Notes: generated from the letters alone by a model not told the origin. A stretch of DNA of 64,000 nucleotides from Schoenoplectus triqueter (GCA_964058805.1 CAXKVV010000040.1:558001-622000); one strand, 5' to 3'; counted from the stretch's first letter, positions 22,863 through 36,400 are shown. Made by a program: numbers and translations.

Positions 22863-23003
22863 TTTAAAGGTGCAACAAATGATTTTAGTAGAGCACTTAA
22901 AATTGAAAAGGTGGATTTGGGAGTGTCTATAAGGTGTATATCAAGCCCCTTGATGGAAAAGGGGATAGAATTATTGTTGCAGTTAAGCGGTTAAATAAAA
23001 AAC
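22863..23003 (+). pseudogene. Receptor-like cytoplasmic kinase fragment (subdomains I-II), frameshifted
   Basis: The plus strand reads FKGATNDFSRALKIEK. After a one-base frame change it continues GGFGSVYKVYIKPLDGKG and RIIVAVKRLNKK. This is the glycine-rich loop and the catalytic-lysine VAVK motif of a plant receptor-like kinase exon. A stop codon precedes it, and the exon is cut off soon after. It lies only 300 bp behind the ROD1-like exon, suggesting both are scraps of moved genes. Confidence 0.7.
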
Positions 23004-24267
23004 AAAAATCTATGAATAAGAGCAGATAATAAACGAGAGAACCTGATTGAAAAATGAAAATAAAAATAACATTTTGAAAAATATTTTTTTTTATACTAAT
23101 TTTGAAAAATAATTAACTTGAGCAAACTTCCAGGGGAGGAGGGACCATGTGACACCGGTTTATTTTTAACTCCATCAAGCTCATATAATTCACCTATAAG
23201 AAATTAATGAACACAATTAGAGAAAACTAATAGATATAGGCACTAAACAAATAGTCTCTGAACAGGTGCCAGAAAACTATGTAAACAATTTGCAAATCAA
23301 AACATATCATCTACACATGTGAAGGAAATATAATGTTCATTGACTAAGTTATACAAACTGCATATGTTAGCTTAATGATCCAAATATGGTTCAATACTTT
23401 CAGTAGTCATATTTTCATTTAAATCCTGTGGTCACTATTATATTGTTCCAGTATGTGTTGGTTTCTGGGTTGCATATTCTGTTGATTTGGCTTGAAATTT
23501 CAGTTACAGATCACAGTTCATTGTTTACTGCTTTTGTAGCAAGCCAGTCAATTATTATTATGTTTTTATTCACACAAGTGTTGTGCATAATTCAAATAGA
23601 ATTAGAGCAGGATCTTTTTCCTTTTAGATTTTTGTGATGGATATTTTTTTTACTCTTGTATAACTTCACAAGTGATGTTGGCAGCCTGTTGTGTTTTTGC
23701 ACAGTGGTCTTGTTGGGAATAAGAGCAGGTAATTTTTTTGCCACTCCAAGTTTAATTAGGATTTTAAATTTGATGGTTGTAAATGAGATCACTATCATGA
23801 CAATGTATAATGCAATTATGTATTTTATCAAGAAGATAATTGTGTATCCTGATGTGTGCCTTGTAAAGTATTCCTAACCGTCCTTCATTTTGAAGATACA
23901 TGCAGAACTGCAGCATATTTATTCTCATTCATAGAGAGGTAGATCTAATTGTATATAAAACATATCTGAAGGTGGCAACAAGGATGGCGGATGATGGAAA
24001 TGGATGGACAGTTATGCTTGACTATCGCACCTTCAAAACTCCTTTAAAATGACCCATGAAGCTGCCTACACTCAGTCTAGCAAAGGTTATTGTTGTAGAA
24101 TGGGAATATCAGGTGCTAACATTGGTTTATCTCTTTTCTCAGTTCTCTTCTTCTTTTTTTCTCCCCTATAGCGTCATAACATAGGGGTTGGTTTCTCTAA
24201 TTCTGTTATGGAGCCCAATTTAATCTGATTTTGCTGTCAGCTTATTCACATATGATGTCATTATAAT

Positions 24268-24574
24268 TAGAGGTGGCAGAACCCGACCCGACCCGACAAA
24301 CCCGCCCGACCCGCCCGGACCCGAACCCGACCCGACCCGATTTTTTAAGAAAGTCAACCCGACCCGACCCGACCCGACCCGACCCGACCCGAGATCAAAT
24401 GGTCTTCAATCGAATCGAAATCTATCAACGATCTGAAAAAACACAACATGTAAATTGACCCGACCCGACCCTGACCCGACCCGGCCCGACCCGATTTCTT
24501 CTAGAAAGTCAAACTGACCCGACCCGCCCGACCCGAACCCGAACCCGACCCGACCCGCCCGATTGCCACCTCTA
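24268..24574. mobile_element. hAT-type MITE built of CCCGA repeats
   Basis: The ends are TAGAGGTGGCA and its inverted copy. The perfect 8-bp duplication ATTATAAT lies at 24260-24267 and 24575-24582. Almost the whole 307 bp consists of CCCGA pentamers in direct order, interrupted by two AAAGTCAA spacers and a short unique middle. It has no coding capacity. Confidence 0.92.
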
Positions 24575-25044
24575 ATTATAATAATAAGTCTTTTATATCT
24601 GCGGTACAATTTAATCACTCTCCTCAAATTGGCCAGAACTATTTTATTAAATGAATAAGAAAAAATAATATAAAAATTTGGTCAAACAGGTGACGCAATA
24701 TGCATTCAAAGTAATATAATGTTGACCTGACTAAATGAAAATGAAAATCCATGATTTTGATCCTTTACTCTTCTGGTCTGATTCATTAATTAAATCTTTG
24801 TGGTTGCAGTTTAATTGAAGATTTTTTGTGTTACTGGCTACATCAGCATTGTATTTTTGGTAACAATTATTTTTTTTAGTTTTTAGAGTTGTAATGACCA
24901 CCATGCTTATCTATGTCTATTTTTACGTTGGAGCTATCTATAATTCTATTTTGTTTCATACATAAACTGTTCATATCTTTTTTGTGTTTCAAATCATCTT
25001 CTGACACCTCTACAAAGTTCTGATTCGTGATCACTAACATGCAG

Positions 25045-25940
25045 GAGATGAGCATGATGCAAGGGCAGGGGATGGCATTTATTGAGGATAGATCTGTTGC
25101 AAACGAGGTCTTTCTTCAAAGGGTTTTTTTATTTCTTTTTTATTCTAAAGAAAAGGTAGTGTAGAAGTTTAGTTCCTGTGCATTATGTGATTACGTGAAA
25201 TAATAATGATTTTAAGGTTTTGTTTTAGAGCTATATTTCTTACAAGTGAACATTGTGTTGTGTTTTTGTTTATCTCATATGTGATAGTAGTGATGTGCTG
25301 ATACTTAACAATCTTCTACTACGTGCTTGTATTCTTTTTATAATGATATAATATTGTGTTTTTTTTTTCATTTTTTAGTTACTCAACTGAGGGATTAATA
25401 AGGCTGAACCAGGTGTAGGCATAATTAAGAATTGATGGTTATTGGATTCAATTGCCGGATAACATACCAACAGGTAATAATTCTTGATTTTTTTTCTTTT
25501 TATTCTCCTTCATTTATCTTCTTGCGGGCTCTGATAAATGGCATGAAGAGTCCCTCTTGCCTCTTAACACATGCATATTTCTGAACCAAAAAGTATACAA
25601 CTGATATATTTTCACTGTCGAAACATGTTATGATGCAGAAATGAGAAAAAAAGATACCAGTAGCTATTATGCTCGAAACAGAGAAAAAATTCTTCAAAGA
25701 TTATGGAAGAAAAGAGTCATTCAACGAGGTGAGTGAAATATCAGCCACACCAAACGGTAACAATAATTTTGGATATACATCGATATACTTTCTTTTAGTC
25801 CTTCATTCGATATAATTTGCAATAAATAATAATTATTACATTGTCATTAACAGATCGACCTAGACAAACAGAAACTAATCACACCAGTGCCTCCTAACGT
25901 CGGGCATCTGATGCTATTTTTTCAGATAATATACAACTAG
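25045..25940 (+). other. Possible exon remnants of an unidentified gene
   Basis: Several short open segments have matching splice signals: 25045-25107 (GCAG before, GAG|GT after), a segment ending DGYWIQLPDNIPT near 25473, 25639-25728 and 25854 onward. Two alternative reading frames remain open across the last two segments, one giving SSYYARNREKILQRLWKKR and the other LETEKKFFKDYGRKE. I cannot choose between them or name a family. They may be the decayed 3' part of a gene. Confidence 0.25.
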
Positions 25941-27999
25941 ATAATACTTTGCTTTCTTTTTAATTTGATGATACTCAGCTATATATCATTAAAAAAATTA
26001 CATTACAAAGCACAACTGCTGCCTTTTTTTAATTAGTTATTGGTATTATTTCCAAAAATGCCCCTGAATTAATTATGTCATACCGTCGCTGCATCTTAAT
26101 GTAGTTCTACTCATTTTATGCTCAAGTCATCAACCTAACAGTCTGCAAGAATCTGTGAATGTTGTCATTCCAGTAATTTTCATCCATACCGGCATTAATT
26201 ATTATTAAAACTATCTCCTACTCTGTCTCCTTTTTCTTAATGGCCATTAAGGATAATACATTGGAAGCAGTCTTAAATATCCCTTTCAACTGAAAATAGA
26301 TGCCGCACCTGCAATTGATACTTCATTTACCCATAATCATTGACAAATGGGTCCCAAAAAGAAGTAGTCCCATATAATATAGATACTGGAAGAACCATAG
26401 AAGCAAGTCAAGAGTACACATATCTATACATAAATTAATTACATGCAAAAATTTCCGGTGATTACCAAGAATTTTGTTAAACAAAAATAAGCTTCCAGAC
26501 ATTACATCAAAGGATATGGTTGTCAGTCCACACATTTTAATTTCTCTACAGCAGCCCCTCCAGTTGTGAATTGTATAAATGAGGGGGCCGCAAATTAAAA
26601 AAAAAACAGGAGCGACTACCTAAATTTTAGAAAGGTTATAAATTTTGAGGAAATTTTCAATGCCATAGATTTTTAATCACAAAATGTATAAAACTTAAAT
26701 GACAGAATGGCCCTTGATAATATAATTCAATGTGTGTAGATAAACTCTATGCATCTACTCTGAATGCAAAAATCTTTACAAAAGCTAATGAAACAAAATT
26801 CATTTGAAACACCAACTCTCACAAATCTCCTCTCCCCTTTTCATCTTTGAATGTGAGCATACTGGTCAAATAGGTGATCTTCCCTCTTGGCAAGGTAAAG
26901 TTTTCTTCAAATTTGTTATCATGAAATATATCTTGATATAATGACTTTCTTTGAAGCCCATCTATGTTGCTTGATTTTCCAGGATGTCGGTAGAGGTGTT
27001 TTGAGTACCATAGTCTATTTAATTGTTGTTGGAAACTCAATTAGGTGTTTCATTTTAACCTCACACATTATATGTTTCATGAAGTATTGTACGATGATTG
27101 CTTTACATCTTTTTTAATTTAAATTTTATATGAGTCTATTGACAATTAAATTATAGATAAATCTACAGATAAAGTTAATTGTCAGATTGTGAGATTAGGG
27201 TTGGAAGTGGAACTGAGGTTGCGATGATTTGCAAATTTCAATTGGATTAATGAATGTACGAAACAGAAAATTAATGATATCCAATATTAACCACAAAGCT
27301 CTCAACTGTTATCTTCAATATGTACTTCCTATCTTGTATCTATTAATGTGTTTTGAGTTTTGACAATTAAATTTTTCTTTTTGATATTTTGTTGTTCAGT
27401 GCGAGGAAATCAGCTTCAAATCGGATCTTAATATGTACGATTGATATTGCTGCTTTTCAGTTGAACATTTTATTGGTTTGAAGAATCTAAGTGATTTTTA
27501 TTTCGTGTGTAGCCAAACAAAAAATAGCACGTCATATATGATAAATCAGTACGAAAGTATAAAAACAAGTCAAAATTTCTCCAATTGCACTGAAACTTTA
27601 CCATCATCAAATATCATTAAACTAAACATGTGTCAATTTTATATCTTTTGAAATTTAATATATAAATCCGCGTGTAAATCAAACCCATCTTTATAGTTTA
27701 TCCGACCCAAAAACAATTCCACCCGCTCAATTTGTCAGGTTTATATATAGTTGACAGCTGCCGCCAACGTAAATTTATTTATATTTTTTATGTGGTGTTT
27801 ATCTATTGCAATATTATTTTTGGAAGTATATAGTCTTACTAGTTTAATATTCATATTTTCAGAATGAAACGGATACGAACAATTTTGTGTATTCGTTTGT
27901 GAATTCAAAATTGTATTCACCAGATAACTTAGATGTCAGATATTCATATCTGAATTTACAAATACTTGTAACAATGCAAATAATATTTCAGCCATTTTC
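25941..27999. other. AT-rich intergenic, no gene recognised
   Basis: No exon set, RNA gene or bounded transposon could be supported. Two minus-strand ORFs of about 70 codons lack recognisable domains or splice context. Confidence 0.5.
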
Positions 28000-29357
28000 T
28001 GTTGGAATTATTTATACTAATTATTAATTAATTTCGATAATTTTATAGACTTATATGTGACATAAATATATATTAAAATTACAGATTGTCAATTAATCAA
28101 AATTTAAAATAAAGTGATCAAATTTAATAAATTATCGGATAATATACGTGCCATGAGAATCGGGTCTTAATGTGTAGTAAGCACATTTGAAATTTTATAA
28201 TTTAGTGATGGTCTAAATTTGTATGAAATTAAGATTAACGGTACAAAACTATTGGTTCCCAGATAATCAACTGAACACAAGTTTAATTGTCAAAAGCTGA
28301 ATACATAAGTGGTTATAAATCTTATTTAAAAGAAAACTATGATAAAAATGAATTAAATGGACATCTCCATTTATGTTTTTGATGGAGAGAAGCATTTATG
28401 TGAAAATGAATTTCATGAGCTACTAATTTGCTAGTTCCGTTGGCCACATTAAAAAAATTATTTAGCCAACCGAATTAATAATATGTTTGCCATTCGGATT
28501 ATATCAAAATCATATGGCACAATCTAATTGGTAATTGCAAGATAAGAGTTACAAACCGACATGAATAAAGTCGGTAACATATGTCTACAAATAAGCATCT
28601 ATAATAATGGTTTTGATACATCTCAAATATGATACAGATGTACGGTATAGTACAGTTAGACAGATAGCATGTACAGTACAGTATGGTCAGTCAAAAAAAT
28701 ATGTATTTACGATACAGTATAGTCTGTTAGTATTTTAGAGTTGAGAAGGATCGGTTGATAATGAGTTATTTTGACAACTTTGACAATGAATCTCTAAATA
28801 AATATAAAAAAAAATTAAAAATATATTTTTTATAGATATATTTTTCTATCTATGGATTGATGGTCATTCAAATTTCATATAATTTCATTATCGTTTGATA
28901 GTCTATTAAAGATTATTAAATTTTCATATAATTTACAACGGTTCTAATTTAACAGTCTTTGATGGACTATCAAATGATAATAAAATTGCATAAAATTTGA
29001 ATGACTATTAATCCATAGGTAGAAGAACACGTCTATAATTTTTTTTTTCTATTTTTAAGATTTTTCTAAATTTATTTAGAGGTTCATTGTCAAGGTTGTC
29101 AAAATAATTCATTGTCAACTGATCTCCTCTCTTTAAAGTTTTCAAAATAAAATACAAAACCGTTCATATTTTCAGCTATGTGTCTGTTTCTCTTAATCCC
29201 TCCATCGGATCTTGAGAAAAATCACAGCATGGATTTAAGAAACACAGTGATCAGTAAGGTTGCATATCTTTGAAAACTCAAAGCTATGAAATTAGACATT
29301 TTTAAATTCAAGTTAGACGATTGGCTAGAGTGATCTTGGGAATGAGAACTTGATCCA
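28000..29357 (+). repeat. 5' LTR of the old Copia element (contains a MITE)
   Basis: Starts TGTTGG and ends GATCCA. It aligns with 32292-32987 through shared blocks such as TTTGCCATTCGGATTATATC and GAATAAAGTCGGTAACATAT. Without the nested MITE and its duplication it is about 960 bp. Confidence 0.7.
28743..29131. mobile_element. Mutator-like foldback MITE, copy C, nested in an LTR
   Basis: The inverted ends are GAGAAGGATCGGTTGATAAT and, from the right, GAGAGGAGATCAGTTGACAA. The 9-bp duplication is TTTAGAGTT (28734-28742) and TTTAAAGTT (29132-29140). The sister LTR at about 32743-32756 shows the uninterrupted site TTTTAGAGTTTTC, proving both the boundaries and the duplication length. The two inner arms pair over about 100 bases around a loop near 28920. 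Confidence 0.93.
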
Positions 29358-31523
29358 AAAGGTAAATCTAGTTAACAAGTTTCATCAAGTGTTATCCGAG
29401 TCGACTCTAGTTGAATCTTTAGGTTCTATTTTTTTTCGGTATTTTCAGTAATTAAGCTAATTTTTAGGTTAAAGTTGATTTTATAATTATGATATGCTAA
29501 TCTATTTTTTTTAATTTTCTTTGTACAATATTAAATCTAAAAGATCACGACGTAAGGCACACGTTACAACCATTTTGGATAAACGTTGCAACAGTTGTGA
29601 TAATTTCAGTAATTACTATAATAATTATGCATTAAAATTAAAAATCTAATTATAAAGTCAGCATTATAGTTATTAAGTTTATTATATTCGGTTTTCAAAT
29701 GATATTAAATCATTATATAGATTATTTTTATAGAAATATACTGAAAAATAATTAATTAAGGTATCATCTTATCAAAGTCAGCTTTCATATCGATATTAGT
29801 TATTTTCTGATATATACAAAGTTATTATATATATAACAAAAATATAATTATTGGACCGGCCAAAGAAAAGACAACAATTATTATTGTTATATGTGTATTA
29901 TTGTGATAATAAATAGATAATGGTTATTATATTTTGAATGTAATTAGTTAATCAGCTCAAATGAAGGTTAGCTAATTAATTTACACTGAACTGTTATATT
30001 TGATTACTACACCTAATTATCTAAGAATAGTAACTGATTCCAAAGAGCGCTTGTTATTTAAGGATAATTGGTTGATGGATTTTATCTTTATATAGGTTTC
30101 TTATTATATTTTTTTCAATAATTATGATTATTATGAATCTGAACAATAATTCAGTTATTGGATATAATTTTAATTTTGAATAAAGGTATTAAAGATGTAT
30201 ATATTTTAAAATGAATCAATTTCATCAACATCTCACCAAAGTGAGCTCTCTTGTTGGAATAGATTTCATTTTAAAATATAAAAGGATTTTATTATGTACA
30301 TGTGACAACTATAATATTTGATCGATTCAAAGGAAGATCGATATTAATTAAAGGTTGCATGTATATTTTTTTGAAGTGCAATGATAATTATTATGATTTT
30401 ATATGTGAAAAATTAATCGGCCAAAGGAAGGATTAATTTATTAGTAGCACATAATTACTTTATTGAGATACCATATTATCATCTTGTCCAAAGATAAAAT
30501 ATTAAAGAAGTATGATATCTTACCTTTATTTGAATTTTATTATATTCAATAAATTAAGTGAGTATGTAGTATATGATTATTGTTCTCAATTTTAGTTAAG
30601 GACTACAATTAAAGATTATTCTAACATTCAATTTTAATTTTAGCACTTCAATGAAAGAAGAAAGAATTTATTAAAAAAAATAAAATTATTTATCATATGA
30701 TTGCATTCAAGATTGATTGTAATTATATATGACCATAAATTAGGGTCATTCACGAAGTATATATAGGGTACTATAGTAAATTTGGAATATTTTGAAATTC
30801 CACGTGAAAGTTTATTTTGAGACATGAAATGTAACATTCTGTAAAGATTTTACGTTTGTGGAGGGAAATTTAGATATTATCTTCAAAAAAATATTATTAG
30901 AATGATGATCCTAATTTTATTCAAGATATATAATTGAACATAATAATAAAGTATAAACTTCAACATATTGACAATATATATCATTAAAAAATAAGAGTTA
31001 TTTATTTAAAATATTTAGGAAGAACTTTTTTAAGATTAAAATGACATTAGTTATACATTTCAATCTCAATAATGATAATCAGATATTCATCAAATTCGGT
31101 TATCTCATTTGATATTGAGATAAATTTTTGATTGATGAATATATCATGGATTTAGTGGGAGTAAAATAATTTCTTAAATTTATGACATATTACTTAGCAT
31201 TACGATATAGATATATTAAAAGATATCAAGAAATTGCCATTTCTATTAGATATTTTGAGATGAAAAATCTTGATATTGTATCTTTGGAAACTATATCGAA
31301 AGATATTTGAAAAATATGTCATTTAGAATTTAAAAACAATAAATATTAAAGGAGATAACTTTAATCTCAATATAAGTGCCCTATAGTTATTCAAAATAAA
31401 GTATGCTAGAATAATATCTAATCAATTCAAGAGCGAATTGATTAATTACAGTCTAACTCAGATTTATATTATTTAAAGAGAACAATAAACTACGTACTCA
31501 TGATCAGAGGTTGAATCAGTTTG

Positions 31524-31880
31524 AGATCATTAAGTATAATAACTCTAATTTTGCTGGATGCTAATATAGTATATATTATATATATTATAAGCTATCTATT
31601 TTGTAATATAACTGTCAAATATTTATCACACGGCTGCATTAAGTGGACAAAAAAATTTATTACATCTACAGTTATTTATGTGATAATAAAGCAATTGTTA
31701 TATTTTTAACAATAGAACTTGATAAAATTAATCATTTGAAAATCAAATTTATATTGTAAAGATTCAGAATGAGCAACTGTCTATGAAGCATATATGTGCA
31801 AACTCTATTACAGTTTAAAGGATTATCACACAAAAAAGTTTTAAGGATAATTTTGGTGATATGCGTGTCATATAAATTAA
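31524..31880 (+). pseudogene. Copia RNase H remnant
   Basis: Broken frames still read CDNKAIVIFL, corresponding to the CDNKAA.. motif of Copia RNase H. They are followed by a HIDIKY-like NHLKIKF and a TFKE-like SFKDNF further on, with several stops and frame changes. Its position just upstream of the polypurine tract at 32282 is as expected. Confidence 0.55.
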
Positions 31881-32291
31881 GGATATCCAATTTCAGCGGG
31901 AGTTTGTATATTTAGCTTGAAAGATATATAATTTTTTATTTTAAGATTTCAAGATTTTAAGGTTTTAAATTTAAGAAAATTTTCTACAGAAATAAAATTT
32001 TCAGTTCAATTCACATTCTCAATATATTAAGATTGATCTCACTAAAGCTTAAGATGACTAAGTTGAAGATAGATATGTAGACCACATTACATGCAATCTC
32101 CATGCTACACATCATGTTCATGATTCGTGTCATTTAATTATAGTTGGTTAAGTCTTGAAACATAAGACGTATACTGTTTAAGTCTTTATAAATATAATTG
32201 ATGAACGGAATTGAATGATGACATAAATATAATTGTGTACTCACTTATGAATATATAATTATTAATTTTCACATATAATCTAAGTGGGAGA

Positions 32292-32987
32292 TTATTAATT
32301 AATTTCAATAATTTTATAAATATATATGTGATATAATTATATATTAAAATTATAGATTGTTAATTGATCAAAACCCGAATTAAAATGATTAAATTTAATA
32401 AATTATCGAATAATATATATATCATGAGAATCGAATTTCATAAGCTACTAGTTTGCTAATCTCGTTGGCCACTTTAAAAAAATTATTTAGCCAACCGAAT
32501 TAATAATATGTTTGCCATTCGGATTATATCAAAATCATATGGCACAAGCTAATTGGTAGTTGCAAGATAAAGAGTTACAAATCGACATGAATAAAGTCGG
32601 TAACATATTTCTATAAATAAGCATCTATAGTAATGGTTTTGACTTTTGAGACATCTCAAATATGATACAAATGTATCGTACGGTACAGTCAGTCAGTTAG
32701 ACAGATGGACATGTACGATACAGTACGGTACATTCAGTCACTATTTTAGAGTTTTCAAATAAGATATAAAACTGTTTCAAAGAGATTTCTTTTTGAAAAT
32801 TTCCTATGTGTCTGTTTTCTTAATTTCTCCATTGAATCTTGAGGAAGATCACCATACGGATTAAGAAACACAGTGATCAGGAGCGGAGTTGGATATCTCT
32901 GCAAGCTCAAAATTATGAAATTGAGTATTTTTTAAATTTAAATTATACAATTCACTAGAGTGATCTTGGAATTGTGAACATGATCCA
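32292..32987 (+). repeat. 3' LTR of the old Copia element (truncated copy)
   Basis: Begins after the polypurine tract and ends GATCCA, parallel to the 5' LTR. It lacks about the first 20 bases and an internal segment of about 245 bases that the 5' LTR retains at roughly 28165-28408. It provides the MITE-free empty site. Confidence 0.7.
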
Positions 32988-33327
32988 TTCTTCTGCATCG
33001 CCAACTTTCCTTTTTTTTTTGTTTAAACCTCATATGCAGATATGATTTCTTTATGCAATTTTTTGCAGGTTGGAAACAGGGTGAAATAAGAGGGTTTGAA
33101 TACTGTTGATATCCAATGCATGATAAAACAAGCAGAATGCAACAAACATCCGAAATAATTGCGCCTCTTATTAAACTCATCCAAAAGAGAAGTACATACA
33201 ATTGATGATCGTTAAACCTACAACTTTTCACAAGTCCAGTAGCTTCATGGCTAAATGCATGCACTGAAATTTCTCACATCAAAGGTCTGCACTGAATCAA
33301 TTTTGGTTAACTGCTGCCAAAATCTCA

Positions 33328-33343
33328 GAGAGAGAGAGAGAGA
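33328..33343. repeat. (GA)n microsatellite downstream of cyclin H
   Basis: Short GA run in the probable 3' UTR of the cyclin H gene, about 80 bases beyond its stop codon. Confidence 0.85.
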
Positions 33344-33419
33344 GGAGATCATGGCAGCCTCTGCCAAGTTTTCAAAAAGGGAGAGAGAGGACAAGCAGTT
33401 GAGATTCCACTTCAGCATT

Positions 33420-36400
33420 TCAGGCTGTCCTCTTTGATTTCCTTGATTTCTTCTCCCTCCTCTTACTTCTGAAAAAAGCAACAAAAAGAAACGAATGATC
33501 TTATTCTTAGGAAACCAACAGGACATACATGAAGCCTTGGAAGTTGGAAGGCTAAATATAGGTTAAATGCCAGGAAAGCACTGTATTTAAATAAAAGAAA
33601 ATCCAATTTATACTCGTCTTGCGAGCTTGGATCCAAGCACATCCTTAGTTTCCGGTCTATTGGCTTCATATCATCAATTGTTGGCACTTTCAGTTTATCT
33701 ACCTACAGAATTCATGAAACAAAATAAGCTGTCTTATAGTAATAGTAGACTGCCTCTCAACCTGGTAAAAGGGCCCTCCAATTGGTTGATAAGTCAGGTA
33801 TGTATCACAATTTCACAACCTATGCAAACATCAGGTCTACCCAGTCCAGTCCAACCTGAACTTCACCTAACCTGGCTCAATATGTTGCCAGCCCTAACTT
33901 GGTCGTAAGCTCCTAGAAATAGTAATTGATAATATACCAAGTAATCAATTGATCTCAAAAGATCCAACAGCTCAGAAACGGAGTATGGTGAATTTTGCCC
34001 CGACAAAACACTATCCATATACCTGCTTGAAAAAGTAGGCATTAATTTGATTAAATGATAAAATTGAATGCATATAAATAATTTATTATTTAAATCAATA
34101 AGAACCTCTCAAAATCAATGACACAGTGTACTTCATTCGACCTTCTCAACGAAGCCAATGCCAGCTGTCCAAATAAATATGAGAAACTAATACAAACACC
34201 AACATCCAATTGAAAAGCTAAAAAATGAAAACACATTTTTTGAGCAATATAAAATCTGATAAATTGACTGATTTGTCACAAAATGTTCTAAAACATAAAG
34301 TAGATACCTGTCCAGGTGGGTATAGAAGAGGTGCATCTGTCAGCATTATTTTGTTTGCCTCTTGTATAGATGTCTCATGAAAACTCTATAATCAGAACTT
34401 CATTATTTCGAATAATTTCACAAAAAATAAAAATAAAAAACAAAAGTAAAAATTATTAATCCTTCTCTATTTGAATCCCCTTTGTGTCAAGCATACCACG
34501 TAATAAGATAACCAAAATGGTAATTCGTATATACCTAGTTCTTCAAATTATGGAGTTATAAAATAAATTCCACCCTTATGCATATATGTTATTTACTTTT
34601 GGACTAAAACAACCGCCATAGGATAATAGGAGAGAAATTATGTACCTGTAAATGCTCAAGTTCACCATTTCTTATTTCGCCGGACTCCTGCCAAAGAAGA
34701 AAAAAAAATTAAAACAAGGACCACCTCGACTCAGATTTACATGAGAAATGGAAAAGAAGAAAAAAGAAAGAAAGAGAGCTCACTTCCAAGTCCTGGATAA
34801 AGCCACTGATTGATCGGTACGGGGCATATACTATAAGATCAAACCCTAAGCTCTGTGGTAAAAGGAAAAAATTAAACAAGGCTTCAGCTATGAATAAAGA
34901 GTAAGAAGAAAAGACCAACCATATGGAGCAGCATTACTGAGTAAAAAATTGAATTTGCTAAATGAATAGTGCAAACATATAATCATTTTAATATACAAGT
35001 GAAATATATCAACCAACATAAAAGAGAAAAACCTGAAGGACAAGCATCTCATTATTTAAAATGGGTTTATGGTCTTGTTTTATGCCTTTGCCAAGCTCCT
35101 CCGCTGATACATGATTCTCTTCTACTTTACATGATGCATATATGCAAGTTAACCTAATTAATTTTAACATCACATTTTATTAACTTGCAAGGGCAGCGTT
35201 CTGTACATAATAAACAAATGAATAAAATAAAATAAAATAAATGAACCATTGGCTTACATAATAATTTTAGGATGATGTTGCATCACTGACCACTGCAAGT
35301 AGAACCTCTTGAAATATATTAAAGAAGTGGCCTACAACCATATTAAGTTAACTCAAGAGATATATCCGTGCCAAATTTATTTTACCACTTCAATTTGCAA
35401 TATTATCCATCAAAGGAAGAAAATTTAAATCGATGCACTGAAGTTAAAAAAAAAAAAGCTCCTGGTCTATGCTAAGTATGAGAACTATCGGAATTAGGCA
35501 TACATAATATGACAGCTTTGCAAAGTAAGTCGAGCATACCTGAATTTTATTAGGGAATTGAAAGGCCTTGCACACTTCTTGTATCTTTTGTTCATAAAAA
35601 ATGCGCATGTATTCCTCCTCTTCACAACTAAGAGGCTTAATGTTTGTATTTTGTTCAACTGAGTAACAAAAAAAGAAGAAGTAAATCAGTGCTTATTAAG
35701 GAGTGATATGGAAAATTTATTTGGAGGGTCCAAAACAATGAGAAGCTTGAAACAAAGCCTCTGCATGACGAAGCAACCTAGGATTGGAAGGCCTCAAGAT
35801 TTCTGCATTTGCAGAAAACCCAGCAGTATCTGAAAAAAGAACTAAGGAATATAACAACTCATGTTTAATTTCCCCGAACAACATAGGATGGTTTTTGTAA
35901 TTTGTACAAGAGGCAAGAGCTTTCTAAGAATTACTTTCAATTGTGTAAATGTCCTTTTCTAAAAAAAAATCTACTTAAAAATGGAGTTGAAGAAGTAAAA
36001 TTACCACTGCTATTGAGATCAAATGTTGGCTCGGGATAAGATATTGACCCATCAACATTTACTTCCACACGGGTGGTTCCATACTAAGAGGAAATAGAAT
36101 AAAAAGCAAAAAGTAAGAGAACTTTTGAGTGAGATATGAAAACATATAAAAATGGAGTTGAAGAGAAAGAACAAATTACCTGCTCAAGCATCTTTACTGC
36201 AGCGTCATTGGCAGATGTACGCCTTTCCATCTGAACAGAAATAGTAAACCATCTAGTTAAAACATATGCACAATTTACACAAATATACGGAGGGGACTAA
36301 ATGGTATTATAAAAAAAAAACAATTTGTGACGATGATCTAATGTTAACGCCAATTCCCACGGAAATATACCGTATGATTATGACAAACAAAAGCTCGATA

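Larger units (their letters stand above)
28000..32987 (+). mobile_element. Old full-length Copia retrotransposon, decayed
   Basis: Two related terminal blocks (28000-29357 and 32292-32987) bracket an AT-rich interior. A polypurine tract AAGTGGGAGA sits at 32282-32291, directly before the downstream LTR, and RNase H remnants precede it. The upstream LTR starts TGTTGGAATT. The LTRs differ by many substitutions, a MITE of about 390 bp in the first and a deletion of about 245 bp in the second, so the insertion is old. No clean 5-bp target duplication or intact primer-binding site was seen. Confidence 0.75.

Noticed and set aside
23428..23877. Hydrophobic plus-strand ORFs after the ROD1-like exon, considered as exon 2
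   Set aside because: They lack the expected VFVGMQ-type continuation and splice sites in phase.
33251..33526. 91-codon minus-strand ORF overlapping the cyclin H last exon
   Set aside because: It is an alternative frame; the cyclin H frame gives the expected basic C-terminus and matches exon phases.
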